Source: Oscheius sp. JU75
Taxonomy: Eukaryota > Nematoda > Chromadorea > Rhabditida > Rhabditidae
DNA length: 64,000 bases
Direction: 5' to 3'
Assembly: GCA_037178855.1 (NCBI GenBank)
Contig: JASJZC010000004.1
Coordinates: forward strand, 5,456,001 to 5,520,000
Below, piece after piece: positions 46,120 through 59,021 of this stretch (position 1 is the first letter of the stretch; every line of letters starts with the position of its first letter). A model generated the notes under the pieces. It saw only the letters and a list, made by a program, of their open reading frames with translations. It was not told the origin of the DNA and searched no databases. Made by a program: the position numbers and the translations under genes.

Positions 46120-47840
46120 GACAGATATCAAAATACAGGACATCAAACTGAGCTTCTGATGTACTTGATGGAAAGAGTCAAGAGAGTCAGTAGAAGAAAA
46201 ACGATAAAATCTCAAGGAAACGGGAGATTAAGCCAGGCCAAAACTTTATTTAGATCGAGAGATACTGGGATGATCGAATGAGTGGAGACCGAAAGAAAGG
46301 ACAGAACGAATACAAGCGAACGAATACAGTGACACGAAGAGAGACATTGACAAGGTTAGAGAGAGTGAGTGACAGGAAGACAGGAATATTATCAGTTACA
46401 GAGAGTCAGTGACAGAGTCGTAGATTTAAAATAAGAGGTTTCAGTTTATGGGTGTAGAAAACGAATTAGATCATCTTTGATTCGTGATAGAGACAAAGTG
46501 ACAGCGGCTGACAGAGTGGAAGTCGCTGTGACATTTCAGATCGAGCAGTCAACAGACCAAGAGATATGATAAGTGGGAGAGACAGATACAGAGAAACAGC
46601 GAGGGCAGAGGGGTTCAGAATGTTCGTCGGGACGGAAATGTGCTTCGGAAATGAGTCAGTAAGATTCACAGTCTATTTGACTCATCTAGTTCAAACTCGC
46701 AATCCTTCCCAAACAAAAATGGTCTGATTCCCGCGAAAAAAAACCTAATCAGACCATATTACGATCCCCGTATTAGAAAGTCCAAACGTGGCAAATTGTC
46801 CCACACACAAAAAAGAAACACTTGTGGTGGGTAAGACTGCGCCGTGACACAGTCGCGGGTGTAGGTGATGAATGACGGATCCTTCTTCCCCCTGTGAGAC
46901 GGAAAATCTTGTGATAACGTTTGTTCTGACACCGCTACCGGTTTAGGGGTCTGAAAAGAAGGGGACAGGTTTTGACAAAAAAATGGGTAGAATGGTTGAA
47001 TGACAGGTAGGGAGAGGAGAGCCCAGCTGACAATGAGTCAGATGTCATGGGAGCCAAGAAGAGAGATGACTGGGTGGGTAAACAAGGCCTGTAACAGCCA
47101 CCTCGAATTTACACTTTCTCCATCAGACTATTTCATTGTTGATTCTTTGATGATTTGAAGTACTGTGACCCGTTCTCTTTCTACCAAGGAAAGAGATAAC
47201 TGGACAGCTCCTTCGGTTCCGAACCTTCTAGCTTTCCTTCATTCTTGATCCTGGAACCGTACTTCTCCCAGATCTGCTGCTACCAGATTTGTCAGTCTAG
47301 CTTTCGGGTACCTTCAAACGTCTCCTTACTTATCTGTCACGTTGTCTCTTCCGTTACGGTCAGTCGCTCTGTCCTGGACTGTATTTTCTATCTGTCCCTG
47401 TACTATACTGTTTCCTTCCGCTTTTTGTCAATCTGTGTCTCTTATCCCAGCTACTATGTCACTGTCCACTTCCGTCTTTCTCCCTCTGCAGAAGCCGGCA
47501 TATAGTTTCAGAGCCGTGTAACTCTCTATAATTTCATGTTTCTTATATTTCAGGGCATCTTTTTCGATTTGCTTCCGCAGTCGTTTTCCTGGCAAAATTT
47601 CCTTGTTTGAAGCAAATTAATGTCTAGCTACCCAAAAAGCCTGGCTGGAAATAAGGGAAAATCTCCTCAATCAGAAGAAGAATAGAAATGCCGTGAGTTC
47701 TTACTATATTTTATAATCATAAATAACGCGTTACGGTAGTTTTCAAACGTGAAAATTTCACCATTTTTCATCACAAAAACCGGTCAATGTGATTTTTCTT
47801 CTTATTTTAACTATTCACGCAAAATGGTTTTCAAAATTAT
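46120..47840. other. Intergenic region with purine-rich low complexity
   Basis: GAGAGA/GACAGAGACAG words dominate 46250-46640. No gene, RNA or transposon is recognised. An acceptor-like TTTCAG just before 47852 belongs to the BTB gene. Confidence 0.5.
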
Positions 47841-47851
47841 TTTCAGTCAAA

Positions 47852-48725
47852 ATGGATCCTCCAACGGACGAGGCTTTTACTGATATTGAAGAAAAAGCTA
47901 AACTTTATCCTATCGAATACGGCAATCCGAATCTTTCTGATGTTACTCTATCGGTCAATGAAGGCGAATGTGTACAGGAATTCAAGGCAAACAAGACGAT
48001 TTTGGCTAACAGGTCCGATGTCTTCGAAAAGATGTTTTTCGGAGGATTCAAAGAGGTTTTCTGCGTTTTTTTGTTGGAGATACAAAAGGGTTTAGGCTAA
48101 TGAAAATCGTGTCGAAATTAAAGAGGTCTCCATCGTCACTTTCATAAGACTTTTGGACGTTATCTATGAGGGAAAACCGCTTGACCTCTTTATGGTATTC
48201 AAATGCCAGAATTTGACTGAAATGGTATTTTACCCGAATTTAGAACACGATCTTTTTGAGGTTACCACAGACTGGGGAAGTAGTGTAGCTGTTCGCCACT
48301 GTTCGACGGATGCTGGAGACGCCGAGGTCATTCATGGTTCGTATCTCGTCTTTTTTCTCAAAAAGTGTTTAGATTTCTGGCGGTACGTCACAGAATTGGT
48401 AGCCGTTGCTGATCGATTCAACGTTGAAAGATCAGTTATGGACTGCTTCCAGGCGGCCATTTCCAATAACTACTGCGGATGCCCAAACTGTTTCTTCTGC
48501 CTCAATCTGTTCATGTTCTCTCGTGCCTACAGTCTGGATTACGGCTGCTGTTGGGTAAGTTGTGGTAATAGTTCTGTCTACTGTATTGTTTTTCAGACTA
48601 TATTCTCGAAGGATAACCTCATGGAGTGGGAATCGTTCATGGAGGATTTCCCTGACGAGCTGGCAAAAGCAAGCAGCTGCCATAATATGACCGAAACATT
48701 CGATTTAGCAGCTCGCTTCATCTAA
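47852..48725 (+). CDS. BTB-domain protein
   Basis: ATG 47852 follows TTTCAGTCAAA, a likely spliced-leader site. The BTB/POZ core is NPNLSDVTLSVNEGECVQEF, then KANKTILANRSDVFEKMFFGGF (exon 47852-48054). It continues in the next exon with ENRVEIKEVSIVTFIRLLDVIYEG (from 48096). After a region without recognised domain comes ELVAVADRFNVERSVMDC, the usual helices after the BTB fold. The tail is ESFMEDFPDELAKASS, ending at TAA 48723-48725. There is no N-terminal MATH domain. Nematodes have a large family of BTB proteins, many acting as adaptors for CUL3 ubiquitin ligases; that role is inferred. Exon joins near 48340-48375 are not certain. Confidence 0.8.
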
Positions 48726-48959
48726 ATATCTTATTTCTGTCGTTGGAAATGCATTTATCTCGATTCTGCTCATTTTTCTCTGCGAAAAGGTGTAGAACTG
48801 TCAATATCTCTACCCTTAATTATCATAGACGAGCACCCCGATTTCTCTCTTCATCATTCTGCAATTTCCACCATTTCCTTGTCCCCCTCTCTTTAAATTG
48901 CGTATTTCAGTCATCCTATCAAAAACGAGATTAAATCTGAAGTAGTTTAACTTTAAACT

Positions 48960-49255
48960 TTGACCATATCCAATTCGGTGACCCGGCACTTTCCGACGTC
49001 ATTCTCACAGTCAACGAAGACGTTAAGGAGCAGAATTTCAGGGCTTACAAGCATATCCTCGTTAACGGATCCGACTTTTTCCAGTGGATGTTTTGCGAAA
49101 ACGTTTGCTCTTTATTCTTCTAACAAAAAATACGACTATTAGACCAAGGATTGCTACGAAATTATAGCTCTCGCCAAAATCACTTTCGAAAATCGAGACC
49201 CGCGATGGTCTTGCAACGAACTCTCCGCGCGAAGTTCCGGCGGGATTTCAAATGA
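48960..49255 (+). pseudogene. Decayed partial duplicate of the BTB gene
   Basis: From 48962 the frame reads HIQFGDPALSDVILTVNEDV, then NFRAYKHILVNGSDFFQWMF, clearly homologous to the BTB core of the gene just upstream. It lacks a start codon and stops soon after CENV. A short later stretch (KDCYEIIALAKITFENRD, about 49145-49198) matches the next BTB segment. A tandem duplication that has lost both ends is the simplest reading; a small unresolved gene is possible. Confidence 0.7.
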
Positions 49256-49496
49256 AAGTTTTGATTCCTGAATTCCCTCCGACTTTGATTTCAATCTTTT
49301 GTCTTGATGTTTTCAGTATTTTCTGTTTATTACGTAATTACTATTTGTCACAATTCGCCTTTCGATGCTGTAGAAAAAGAAGAGACAAAATCAGCATAAA
49401 TTTATTCACCATCTCTCCTCCTCCGAGGATGGAGCGTCATAATTATAGTCGACCAAATCACAAACAATAACATCAACTTTAACTATAAAATCTTGC

Positions 49497-49735
49497 TCAA
49501 CAACTAACATGGTCGTAGAAGGACTTTTTGAGGGCGTCGTCCATTTCGTGGATGTATTTGACTGCGTTATCCTCGAAGTCTCGAAGCCGGTCCGTTGTCT
49601 TTGCGTTTCTTGCCAGTTTTGCCTTTAGCCATCCCCATGTATATTCGATAGCATTCAAAGAGCAGTGATAGGGCAGTAACTTGACTATTCTCACTCCGTG
49701 CTTTGCAGCAATGACGTCGACTTTGTACTACTTTA
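49497..49735 (-). mobile_element. Tc1-like transposase C-terminal remnant
   Basis: The minus strand reads VIAAKHGVRIVKLLPYHCSLNAIEYTWGWLKAKLARN and onward. LP-Y-H-x-x-L-N-x-I-E-x-x-W-x-x-x-K is the hallmark around the last acidic residue of DDE/DDD Tc1-mariner transposases. Nothing upstream restores the first two catalytic Asp residues. The copy is truncated. Confidence 0.8.
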
Positions 49736-49739
49736 CGGC

Positions 49740-51436
49740 GTTGCGACCGCCTCGAATAGCTAAATAGTCATGCAAATCTTCCAATAACTGCTTTTGTAAC
49801 AGGGCGAGCGACTTGTCCCCTCTTTAGCATCCTAAAAGGTTCACAAATCAGCTGTGGAAATCTTACGCGGAGAACTTTAAAGAAGCCCCATTGTCAGTTC
49901 ATTATTACATGTTAACGCATCAAATGAATTCCATCTAATACTGTTGCACATGTATTTACGTTGTTATCTGCCCAAAAAGTGACAGTGAATTGCTATCCTA
50001 GACCTAGTCATTGCCTGTTTGGTTCGAACCACTTGCTCCCCTTTCCCGCAAGTTTTCAACACAAAACCGAAGAAAAAAAGACTACGTTTTTTTTGCTTGT
50101 CGAACAATGGAGAGTAGACAGGCTGTGAACATCGTCGAGATTCAGCAGGGTAGAGATCATTCTCTTCAGAGGCTCGTGTAGTTGACGAGGCCATGAGATC
50201 CTGAGAAAGAGCATTCAGATACAGTGAAAAACTAGTCATATCTCTTCAGCCTGAGCGCTAATTCCGTCTACTCCAGCCGCTCTTCAAGGGGTACAGTCGG
50301 TTCGTTCGACGAGAACCTGCAAATTTCGGGAGTTACTTTAGAAGAATTAATAATAGTTTTAGCGGAATTACAAAATTCCTAGCAGTAGGTTAGAGCGAAA
50401 TTCTCACATACGCGACGACAAAACCTATCAGGCCCTCACAAAGTGATTTCAAAAGTTTTTCTCAGTTTGTGCAGAAGAAGAAACAACCTACTTGTTTCCT
50501 ATTGCACTGGACCGTCTCGGCTATCTTCTTCATCCTGATGTCTTGTGCTCTGGCTACACGCTCAATCTTCATCTACTGCACCCAGACGTCTCCTTCGCTC
50601 TGAAATTTCTTGGATCAAAGAATTCAAAAAAGCAGTTTCCCTGGTAGAGTTACTCGATCCAGGAGAGCAACGTCTTCTAATCACAGAGTGTTGTGTCATT
50701 GGCCAAAGTCTAATTTACAGTTTTAGTTTTAAGGGTACTAGAGAATAAGGAGTAACAAAAGCTCTGTTTGGGGTAGAAAACTCTTCATTTTAGGTTTAGG
50801 AACCATCCCACTGTCAGTAACCTTCATTTCCGGTAGTTTTTCTCAACCCGCTCATCCCATGACAGGGAAATACTCTAGAGGACTGAGGTGTTTTGGGTCT
50901 CGTCATGATTTTATACAGTATCTGATTCGGACAAGCGAGTATAGCATTTGCGCGTTGTTTTTCATTTTTCTTTCGTCTGCAGCCGATTTCCCTGCTACTT
51001 TTTCCAACTTTTAATATGGACAAGCATGTTCTAAGTTCACAAAATTCTCTTGGCAACGATTCGGAGCGATAGCGGCTAAAAATTCGGATGTAGGAGGATC
51101 TTCCTGCGATTTTTCTGCCTGTTTCCGTCTCAGCACCATTTTTCACTCTTTTCTGATCTTGTAACGTTGGAAACGTGTTCTGCCGTCGAAATCGTGTTCA
51201 AATGCTAAGCTTTTGCCAGAAACCCCAATTTCGCCATTTCTCTGTTTCTATCGACAACAGTGGACGAAGGTATCCGCGCTTCATTGCCAAACACTTCATC
51301 TGCTCACTCACATTCGCCAGTTAAACGGTTTTTAAATCGCTCTCCTTCGAAAACCTTGTTTTCTAGCTTTTACCTGTTAATTTGCTCTTTTTTACTTCTT
51401 TTCTCCAAACTCCATGATTTTTGTAAGCTTTCAGAG
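49740..51436. other. Intergenic region upstream of RPB2
   Basis: About 1.7 kb without a supportable gene. The ORFs at 49964-50239 and 50814-51146 have no recognisable protein features. The RPB2 promoter should lie in the last few hundred bases. TTTCAG at 51430-51435 is a candidate spliced-leader acceptor. Confidence 0.5.
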
Positions 51437-51441
51437 CAATC

Positions 51442-54400
51442 ATGTACGACGATGACGAAGACATGCCCTATGAGGAGGAGAGCGTGGATATCAGCTCGGA
51501 TCAATGGCAGGTATTTCCATTTTTCATTTACTAAAACTGAACAAATGTTCTTAGGAGGCTTGTTGGGTCGTCATCAGCGCCTATTTCGACGAGAAGGGAC
51601 TCGTGCGACAGCAATTGGACTCTTTCGACGAATTCATCCAAATGAACGTGCAGCGCATTATCGAAGAGTCGCCTCCCGTCGAACTTCAGACCGAGGTGCA
51701 GCACTTCTCCGGCGACGTCGAGAATCCCACGAAGTTCTCAATCAAATTCGATCAGATCTACCTATCAAAGCCGACACATTGGGAGAAGGACGGAGCCCCG
51801 ACACCAATGATGCCGAATGAGGTATGCTTCTTTCTCTGTTTGCGTCTAATTCCTCTGTTCTAGGCCCGTCTCCGAAATCTCACATACTCTTCGCCACTCT
51901 ACGTGGACATTACGAAGCAGGTCACGAGGTCCGGAGAGGCCATGGCTGAGAAAAAATACCCGAAAGTCTTCGTCGGGAAGATTCCCATCATGCTCAGGTG
52001 CGTTTCTACTCCAATTCCCTGTCGACTGGCTGCTATTTAGTCTTAGCAGCTCTGTCAGGCTTTCAAAATGTCCCAGCATTCCTATCAGACTCAATATATC
52101 ACCAGAATGTTCATACTCATGATTTTTCTTCCAGATCCTCGTACTGCATGCTCTCGAACATGAGTGATCGTGACCTGACCGAGCTGAACGAGTGCCCACT
52201 GGACCCGGGAGGTTATTTCATCATCAACGGCTCCGAGAAGGTTCTGATCGCCCAGGAAAAGATGGCCACCAATACAGTCTACGTGTTTTCGATGAAGGAC
52301 GGCAAGTATGCCTTCAAGGCCGAGTGCCGCTCCTGTCTCGAGAACTCCAGTCGCCCCACATCGACAATGTGGGTGAATATGATGTCGCGAGGAGGAGGTG
52401 CCGGAAACAAGAAGTCGGCCATGGGACAGAGAATAATCACCATTCTGCCATACATCAAGCAGGTACGTGTCGTTTTCCTGGCATGTTTTTCACGACACAA
52501 TGTTCAGGAAATCCCTGTCATGATCGTTTTCCGCGCCTTGGGCTTCGTCTCGGATCGCGACATCCTGGAGCACATCATCTACGATTTCGACGATCCGGAA
52601 ATGATGGAGATGGTCAAGCCGTCCCTTGACGAGGCCTTCGTCATCCAGGAGCAGAGCGTCGCATTGAATTTCATCGGCGCCCGTGGAGCCAAGCCCGGAG
52701 TCACGAAGGAGCAGCGAATCAAGTACGCGAGAGAAATTTTACAGAAGGAGCTGCTACCCCACGTCGGTTCCTCCGATTTCTGCGAGACGAAGAAGGCTGT
52801 TAGTTACTCTGTTCCTGCTCTAATCAATGCACAAAATTCCAGTATTTCATCGGCTACATGGTTCACAGACTGCTCCTGGCTGCATTGGGCCGACGCGAAC
52901 TCGACGATCGTGACCACATTGGAAACAAGCGTCTCGACTTGGCCGGACCACTGCTGGCATTCCTCTTCAGAGCTCTGTTCAGAAATCTGCTCAAAGAGGT
53001 TCGTACTTTCAGTAATTCACTTGTAAATTTTCTACTTACAGATGCGCCTCGTGGCCCAGAAATACATCAACAAGCAGGGTGACTTCTCGCTGGAGACATG
53101 TCTCAAGACGTCGACGATCACCAGGGGACTGTCCTACTCCTTGGCCACCGGAAATTGGGGAGATCAGAAGAAGGCTCATCAGTCGCGAGCCGGAGTCTCA
53201 CAAGTTCTCAACCGACTGACGTACACCGCCACCTTGTCCCATCTGCGCCGTGCCAACTCCCCCATAGGACGTGAGGGAAAACTCGCGAAGCCGCGTCAGC
53301 TGCACAATACCCAGTGGGGAATGGTATTTTCCTTTTTACTTCCAATTATTCAACAATACAGGTGTGCCCAGCCGAGACTCCCGAAGGACAGGCTGTCGGC
53401 CTTGTGAAGAATTTGGCCTTGATGGCCTACATCTCTGTCGGATCGCTACCCGGCCCGATTCTCGAATTCTTAGAAGAATGGTCCATGGAAAACCTCGAAG
53501 AAGTCGCCCCATCCTCGTTGTCCGAGGCCACGAAGATCTTCGTGAACGGCAGCTGGGTCGGCGTCCATCGCGATCCCGAGCATTTGATGACCACGCTAAA
53601 GCGGCTTCGTCGACAGATGGACATCATTGTGGCCGAAGTATCTATGGTCCGTGACATTCGCGACCGCGAGATCCGCATCTACACGGACGCCGGACGAGTC
53701 TGTCGTCCCCTGCTGATCGTCGAGAACCAGAAGTTGGCCCTAAAGAAGCGTCACATCGACATGCTGAAGGACAAGGAGGCTGGCGGAGAGAGCAAGTGGT
53801 CAGATCTTGTCGGAACGGGAGTTGTCGAGCTCATTGACGCCATGGAAGAAGGTAGGGAGTTCTTCTTTTTTTTAAATCTAAAGCTATCGTGTTAATCATT
53901 ATACTTTTGGATTCGAGTCAAGTCCAACCGGAACTGAATGAATATAAATAAGACACATTGCTCAAACTAGGAGAATCGGACGTGTACCGTTGTGGAAACA
54001 CCATTTTAGGCCATTTGGCTCGACTCGAGTCGAGTCGAACAAGTAATGTTCATGCTTACTAGTTCTCCAATAATTGTGATTTGTTTATACCAGTCACTTA
54101 CTAATCATCATCTTTTCAGAGACAGTAATGCTGGCCATGTCGCCCGAAGATCTCAGAGAAGGCGGCTACTGCGACACCTACACTCACTGCGAAATCCATC
54201 CGGCCATGATTCTCGGCGTCTGTGCCTCCATCATTCCGTTCCCCGACCACAACCAGTCGCCTCGTAACACTTACCAGGTACTTATCATGGTTTTTTCTCG
54301 TAATATGCAATTTTAGAGTGCTATGGGTAAACAGGCCATGGGCGTCTACACGACCAACTTCCACGTCAGGATGGACACCTTGGCCCACGTGCTCTACTAT

Positions 54401-55839
54401 CCACAGAAGCCTCTAGTGACGACTCGATCCATGGAATATCTTCGATTCAACGAGCTCCCGGCCGGCATCAATGCTATCGTCGCTATTCTCTCCTATTCGG
54501 GTTACAATCAGGAAGATTCGGTCATTATGAACAACTCGGCCATTGATCGTGGTCTGTTCCGCTCCGTTTTCTACCGAAGCTACCGCGACAATGAGGCGAA
54601 TAATGACGGACCCAATGAGGAGTTGATCGAGAAGCCGACCAGGGACAAGTGCTCCGGCATGCGGCACTCCATCTACGACAAGCTGGACGAGGACGGCATC
54701 ATCTCCCCCGGCTCGCGTGTATCCGGCGACGACGTGATCATTGGCAAGACGGTCGCATTACCAGACGTCGAGGACGACCTGGATCAAAACAGCAAAAAGT
54801 ACACGAAACGCGACTGCTCCACCTTCCTCAGAAGTTCCGAGACGGGCATTGTCGACCAGGTTTGTTCTTCGTCTTTTCACGATAAACGAACAAATATATA
54901 GGTCATGCTCTCCCTGAATCAGGACGGTAACAAGTTCGTGAAGATCCGCGTCCGCTCGGTCCGTCTGCCGCAGATCGGCGACAAGTTCGCCTCGCGACAC
55001 GGACAGAAAGGTACTATGGGGATCATGTACCGGCAGGAGGACATGCCTTTCACCTGTGAGGGACTGACGCCGGACATTATCATCAATCCCCATGCCGTTC
55101 CCTCTCGTATGACCATCGGTCACTTGATCGAGTGTCTTCAAGGAAAGGTTCGTTTTCTTTTTTGGCCTGTAAAATCTTCAAATTTAGCTGTCAGCGAACA
55201 AGGGAGAAATCGGAGACGCGACGCCGTTTAATGATTCCGTCAATGTGCAGAAGATCAGCAGTCTACTGAACGAGTACGGCTATCATCTGCGTGGAAATGA
55301 GGTCATGTACAACGGACATACTGGCGGCAAATTGACCACACAGGTTCGTTTTTCTAGCTGGAACATACCTTATTTTCTTCTTATCCAGATCTTCTTTGGG
55401 CCGACCTACTACCAGCGTCTGAAGCACATGGTCGACGACAAGATTCACTCCCGAGCTCGTGGCCCCGTCCAGATGATGAACAGACAGCCCATGGAGGGAA
55501 GAGCCAGGTATTTGCTTTTTTTTCAACTGTAAAATAATGAAAATCTTCAGAGACGGAGGTCTGCGCTTCGGAGAGATGGAGCGCGATTGCCAGATCTCAC
55601 ACGGAGCCGCGCAATTCCTCCGTGAGCGCCTTTTTGAAGTCAGCGACCCGTACCATGTCTACGTCTGCAACAATTGTGGTCTCGTCGTCGTCGCCAATCT
55701 GCGGACGAACAGCTTCGAGTGCAAGGCCTGCCGCAATAAGACTCAAGTCAGCGCCGTGAGGATTCCGTACGCCTGTAAGCTCCTCTTCCAGGAGCTTATG
55801 TCCATGAGCATCGCACCTCGCCTCATGGTCAATCCCTAA
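51442..55839 (+). CDS. RPB2: RNA polymerase II second-largest subunit RPB2
   Basis: Fourteen exons join in frame to 1,175 residues, almost exactly the human length (1,174). The start [14 protein letters not shown] follows TTTCAGAGCAATC. The order of conserved blocks matches the family: [19 protein letters not shown] (lobe and protrusion), [14 protein letters not shown] (fork), [28 protein letters not shown] (external and hybrid-binding), [16 protein letters not shown] and [13 protein letters not shown] (wall and switch). [12 protein letters not shown] then leads to the C-terminal zinc site CNNCGL...CKACRNKT. With RPB1 it forms the catalytic cleft that makes mRNA. Its longest intron (53852-54119) contains an overlapping CGACTCGAGTCGAGTCG palindrome. 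No residue loss was seen. It heads a row of plus-strand housekeeping genes. Confidence 0.97.
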
Positions 55840-56632
55840 ATTATACCCTTTTGTTTGTTAATTTCCCCCAAATCTCGTTGATTTTTCGGTCCCTCTGAAT
55901 ACGCGGTCGCGGTAAAGTTGTTTCAAATTGTCGTGTCAGTTATCTATGTTCTGCAGTAGTATCTCATCGTTTGTACTCTCTCCCATGATGGATAAATCGT
56001 TCTTCTTGTAATTTTTTTAATTGTTATGAGATAAGTGGTTGCAAAACCAACGTTTATCTGGGAAAGTTGTGTGGAGTCCGTCTTGTTCGAGATCGCAGTC
56101 GGCTGTTTTCTTACTCCCACAATAGTTAATGTCGTGGAATTCAAAATAGTTGTTTCGCACATTTTTCTCATCGAGTTTTAGACACTTTCGAGTGAAAGAT
56201 TAGTCTAATTTGGCCTTTTTGATGATAGAATTGATGGTTTTTTTTCTGAGTTTTCCCTTTAGCAACGTTCATAGCTCGTTTTTCATCTATTATTTGCATG
56301 TAGGAGTTGCCGATTCTTATATTCTTCGTTTGGAACTGTCTTTTAGGAATTACGATATCAAACCCTGTTGAGACTTTCCTTTTTCTTGCGGATGCGTTTT
56401 GCAAGCCGTATCGACCCATCTGCGTGCAAAAAAGGTTTTCTTGGTGCTGTTGACATCGTTTACTTTGTATTCACACGCGAATTGTGCCGATATGGGTCTG
56501 CTGAATCCATCGTATGTTTTGCAAACGATCGGTAGTTATTTTCTAATATTACTTTTGAATCAGCTCTTCTGTTTTTTCCTGGTTTCGACGGATTAATTTT
56601 ACCATTTTCCAGTTGATATCTGGGCCGAGACG
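55840..56632. other. Spacer between RPB2 and CNOT9
   Basis: It holds the RPB2 3' UTR and the CNOT9 promoter region. Minus-strand ORFs (56171-55944, 56419-56168) show no protein similarity that I recognise. CATTTTCCAG ending at 56611 is a likely spliced-leader acceptor for CNOT9. Confidence 0.55.
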
Positions 56633-58687
56633 ATGTCTAACAGCGACACTCCGACTCTCTTGGATAGGGCCTCGCCGGCAACTCAAGCCTCGCAGATTGC
56701 TCAACCCTCGTCGACTGGTCAGGATATCAATCGGTTTGTCTTTCCTTTTTTGTTGTAAAACCCCTGATTCTAGGGATGAAATCCTCGCCTGGATCCAGGA
56801 TCTGCGCGACCCCCTGAAACGCGAATCGGCTCTTCTGGAGCTGAGCAAGAAGCGCGACAGCGTCCCCGATCTGCCGCTGTGGCTGTGGCACTCGTTCGGA
56901 TCGATGGCCACACTGCTTCAAGAAGTCATCTCCATCTATCCTGCCATCATGCCGGCCTCGTTGAGCGCAGCCCAGTCGAATCGCGTCTGCAATGCTCTGG
57001 CCCTGATGCAGTGTGTGGCCAGTCACAAGGAGACTCGCGGTCTTTTCCTCCAAGGTAATTTCATCTTTTTTTTTATTGATCACCTAAATAAGAAACATCG
57101 GTTTTTGTAATCGCTGTTCCATTTGGCTTCTTGTTTGTTGCTCACGTACAAGTCTTCTAATTTGTCCCTAGACGACGTGTTTTCGGCCTACTTCAGCTGA
57201 GAACCGCGCTTACCGCCTTTCCCATCCCGAATTTCCATAATTTGCCGCGGGAAACTCGTAGATACTGAAAGTGCACATAAGTTATGAGATGGAGACTGAA
57301 TCGAGAATCTTTCCACTTAGTGATCATCGAAAACGAATAAGATGGTAACCCTAATACCCGAATTTCAGCCCACATCCCTCTCTATCTGTACCCGTTTCTT
57401 CACACGACCAAGACATCTCGTTCCTTCGAATATCTTCGTCTGACATCTCTCGGTGTGATTGGAGCTCTGGTTAAGACCGACGAGAAAGATGTGAGTTTTC
57501 ATTCCTTGTTTTCTTGCCTGAAACACCATTTTATTTCTAAATGAGACCAAAATCTATACCTCGAATAGCCTATCACCACTCAGGTAATCTCCTTCCTGCT
57601 TTCAACCGAGATCATCCCGCTCTGTCTGCGTATAATGGAACAGGGAACGGAGCTGTCGAAGACCGTCGCCACTTTCATCCTGCAGAAGATTCTCCTCGAC
57701 GACACCGGTCTGGCCTACATCTGTCAGACCTACGAGCGATTCAGTCATGTCGCCATGATTCTGGTTCATTCAGTTTGCTTAGAAAAGTAGTATCTTTTTC
57801 AGGGTAAAATGGTACTGAAGCTGGCCCGAGAGCCGTCGACGCGTCTTCTGAAGCACGTGATCCGCTGCTACAGCCGTCTGAGCGACAATTCCAGGTAATT
57901 TTCATTGTGTTTTGGCCGCAAACCCTGTCAATTTAACCTTGTAAACCTGTTACATCCTGTCGTTCTCAATATGTTACATGTCTTGTTTTCTTGTTCTCTC
58001 GGGTCAACGTTGACCAATCCTCCAGTCCCAACTTTTTACCCTCCGATAACGTCATGTTCTTATCCACCTGTTTCTATCTTACTTGCTGTCCACCGTACTG
58101 CCAATCTTGTCAGACTGTCTTCTTCATCCTATCGCAACCAACCTCCTGACGCTGTCAATCTTTCCCTTGATCTTGTCTTACACTGTATGCTTAAATCAGC
58201 CGCTCCTTGGTTTTTCTCTTCTATCTTTTTATATGTAAGCCGTCTATATCGACCTGTCGCGCCCTTCATTTATATCCTTGATCTCTTGATTTGTCTCTTC
58301 AATTTCTGCTATCCTATCCACGTTAAGTTTTTCGTACTACTACAGTAAGATACCTTTCATTGTTTGTTGCAATTGGAGTTTTGGCTCTGTCAAATTTGAG
58401 GCATGTCGCCTCCTCTTTGGCAATCTAACTCAGTTACTCTTGACTCAAAAAGCGCGCCACCCTCGAATCCATCATACTTGTCACATTTAGGGCGCAAATG
58501 GCTCTGATTCGCTGCCTTCCGGACCAGCTAAAGGATTCGACATTCAAGGACCAGCTCGAGACGGACAAGTCCTCGAAGAATTGGCTCAGATCTCTCATGA
58601 AAAATCTCGGTGAATTTTTATTTATTTTTGTCCTTATTCCAAATTCCAGAAATTCCTCCGTCTGCCTTCCTGCTAGAAGACTGTTGA
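56633..58687 (+). CDS. CNOT9: CCR4-NOT complex subunit CNOT9 (RQCD1/CAF40)
   Basis: Seven exons (56633-56733, 56774-57055, 57369-57490, 57585-57763, 57803-57894, 58488-58609, 58650-58687) join in frame to 311 residues; human CNOT9 has 299. The armadillo-like core is strongly conserved: [77 protein letters not shown] and [27 protein letters not shown] follows near the end. The protein scaffolds NOT1 to silencing factors such as GW182 in the deadenylation complex that shortens mRNA tails. The N-terminal 35 residues are Ser/Thr/Gln-rich and divergent. The C-terminal tail ([12 protein letters not shown]) is shorter than in vertebrates. The intron at 57895-58487 is unusually long for this gene. 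Confidence 0.95.
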
Positions 58688-59021
58688 AGCATAGCACACG
58701 CATATCATTCCAAAGTTCTGAAAATACGGTATATTTCCTATTTCTTTCCCAGCTAACTTTTTTAAAATTATCTCTCTCTACCCGTATTCTTGACGTGTAA
58801 CCTGCGTTTTTCTTATCATTTGACTATATACTATGTGTTTGTAAGGACCTGTTACTACCCTTTTTTTGCTCCCCCACTACCCCCTCGTGAACCAAATTTA
58901 CGTGTACAGCTTTCCAGATGCTATTGAAGATTAAATAAAGTTACAGTCTGTCTATTTTTGTTATATTAATGTGGTTAATGGCCACTTATACTTGATGGAA
59001 TAAATGTACTTTTGTTGGAAA

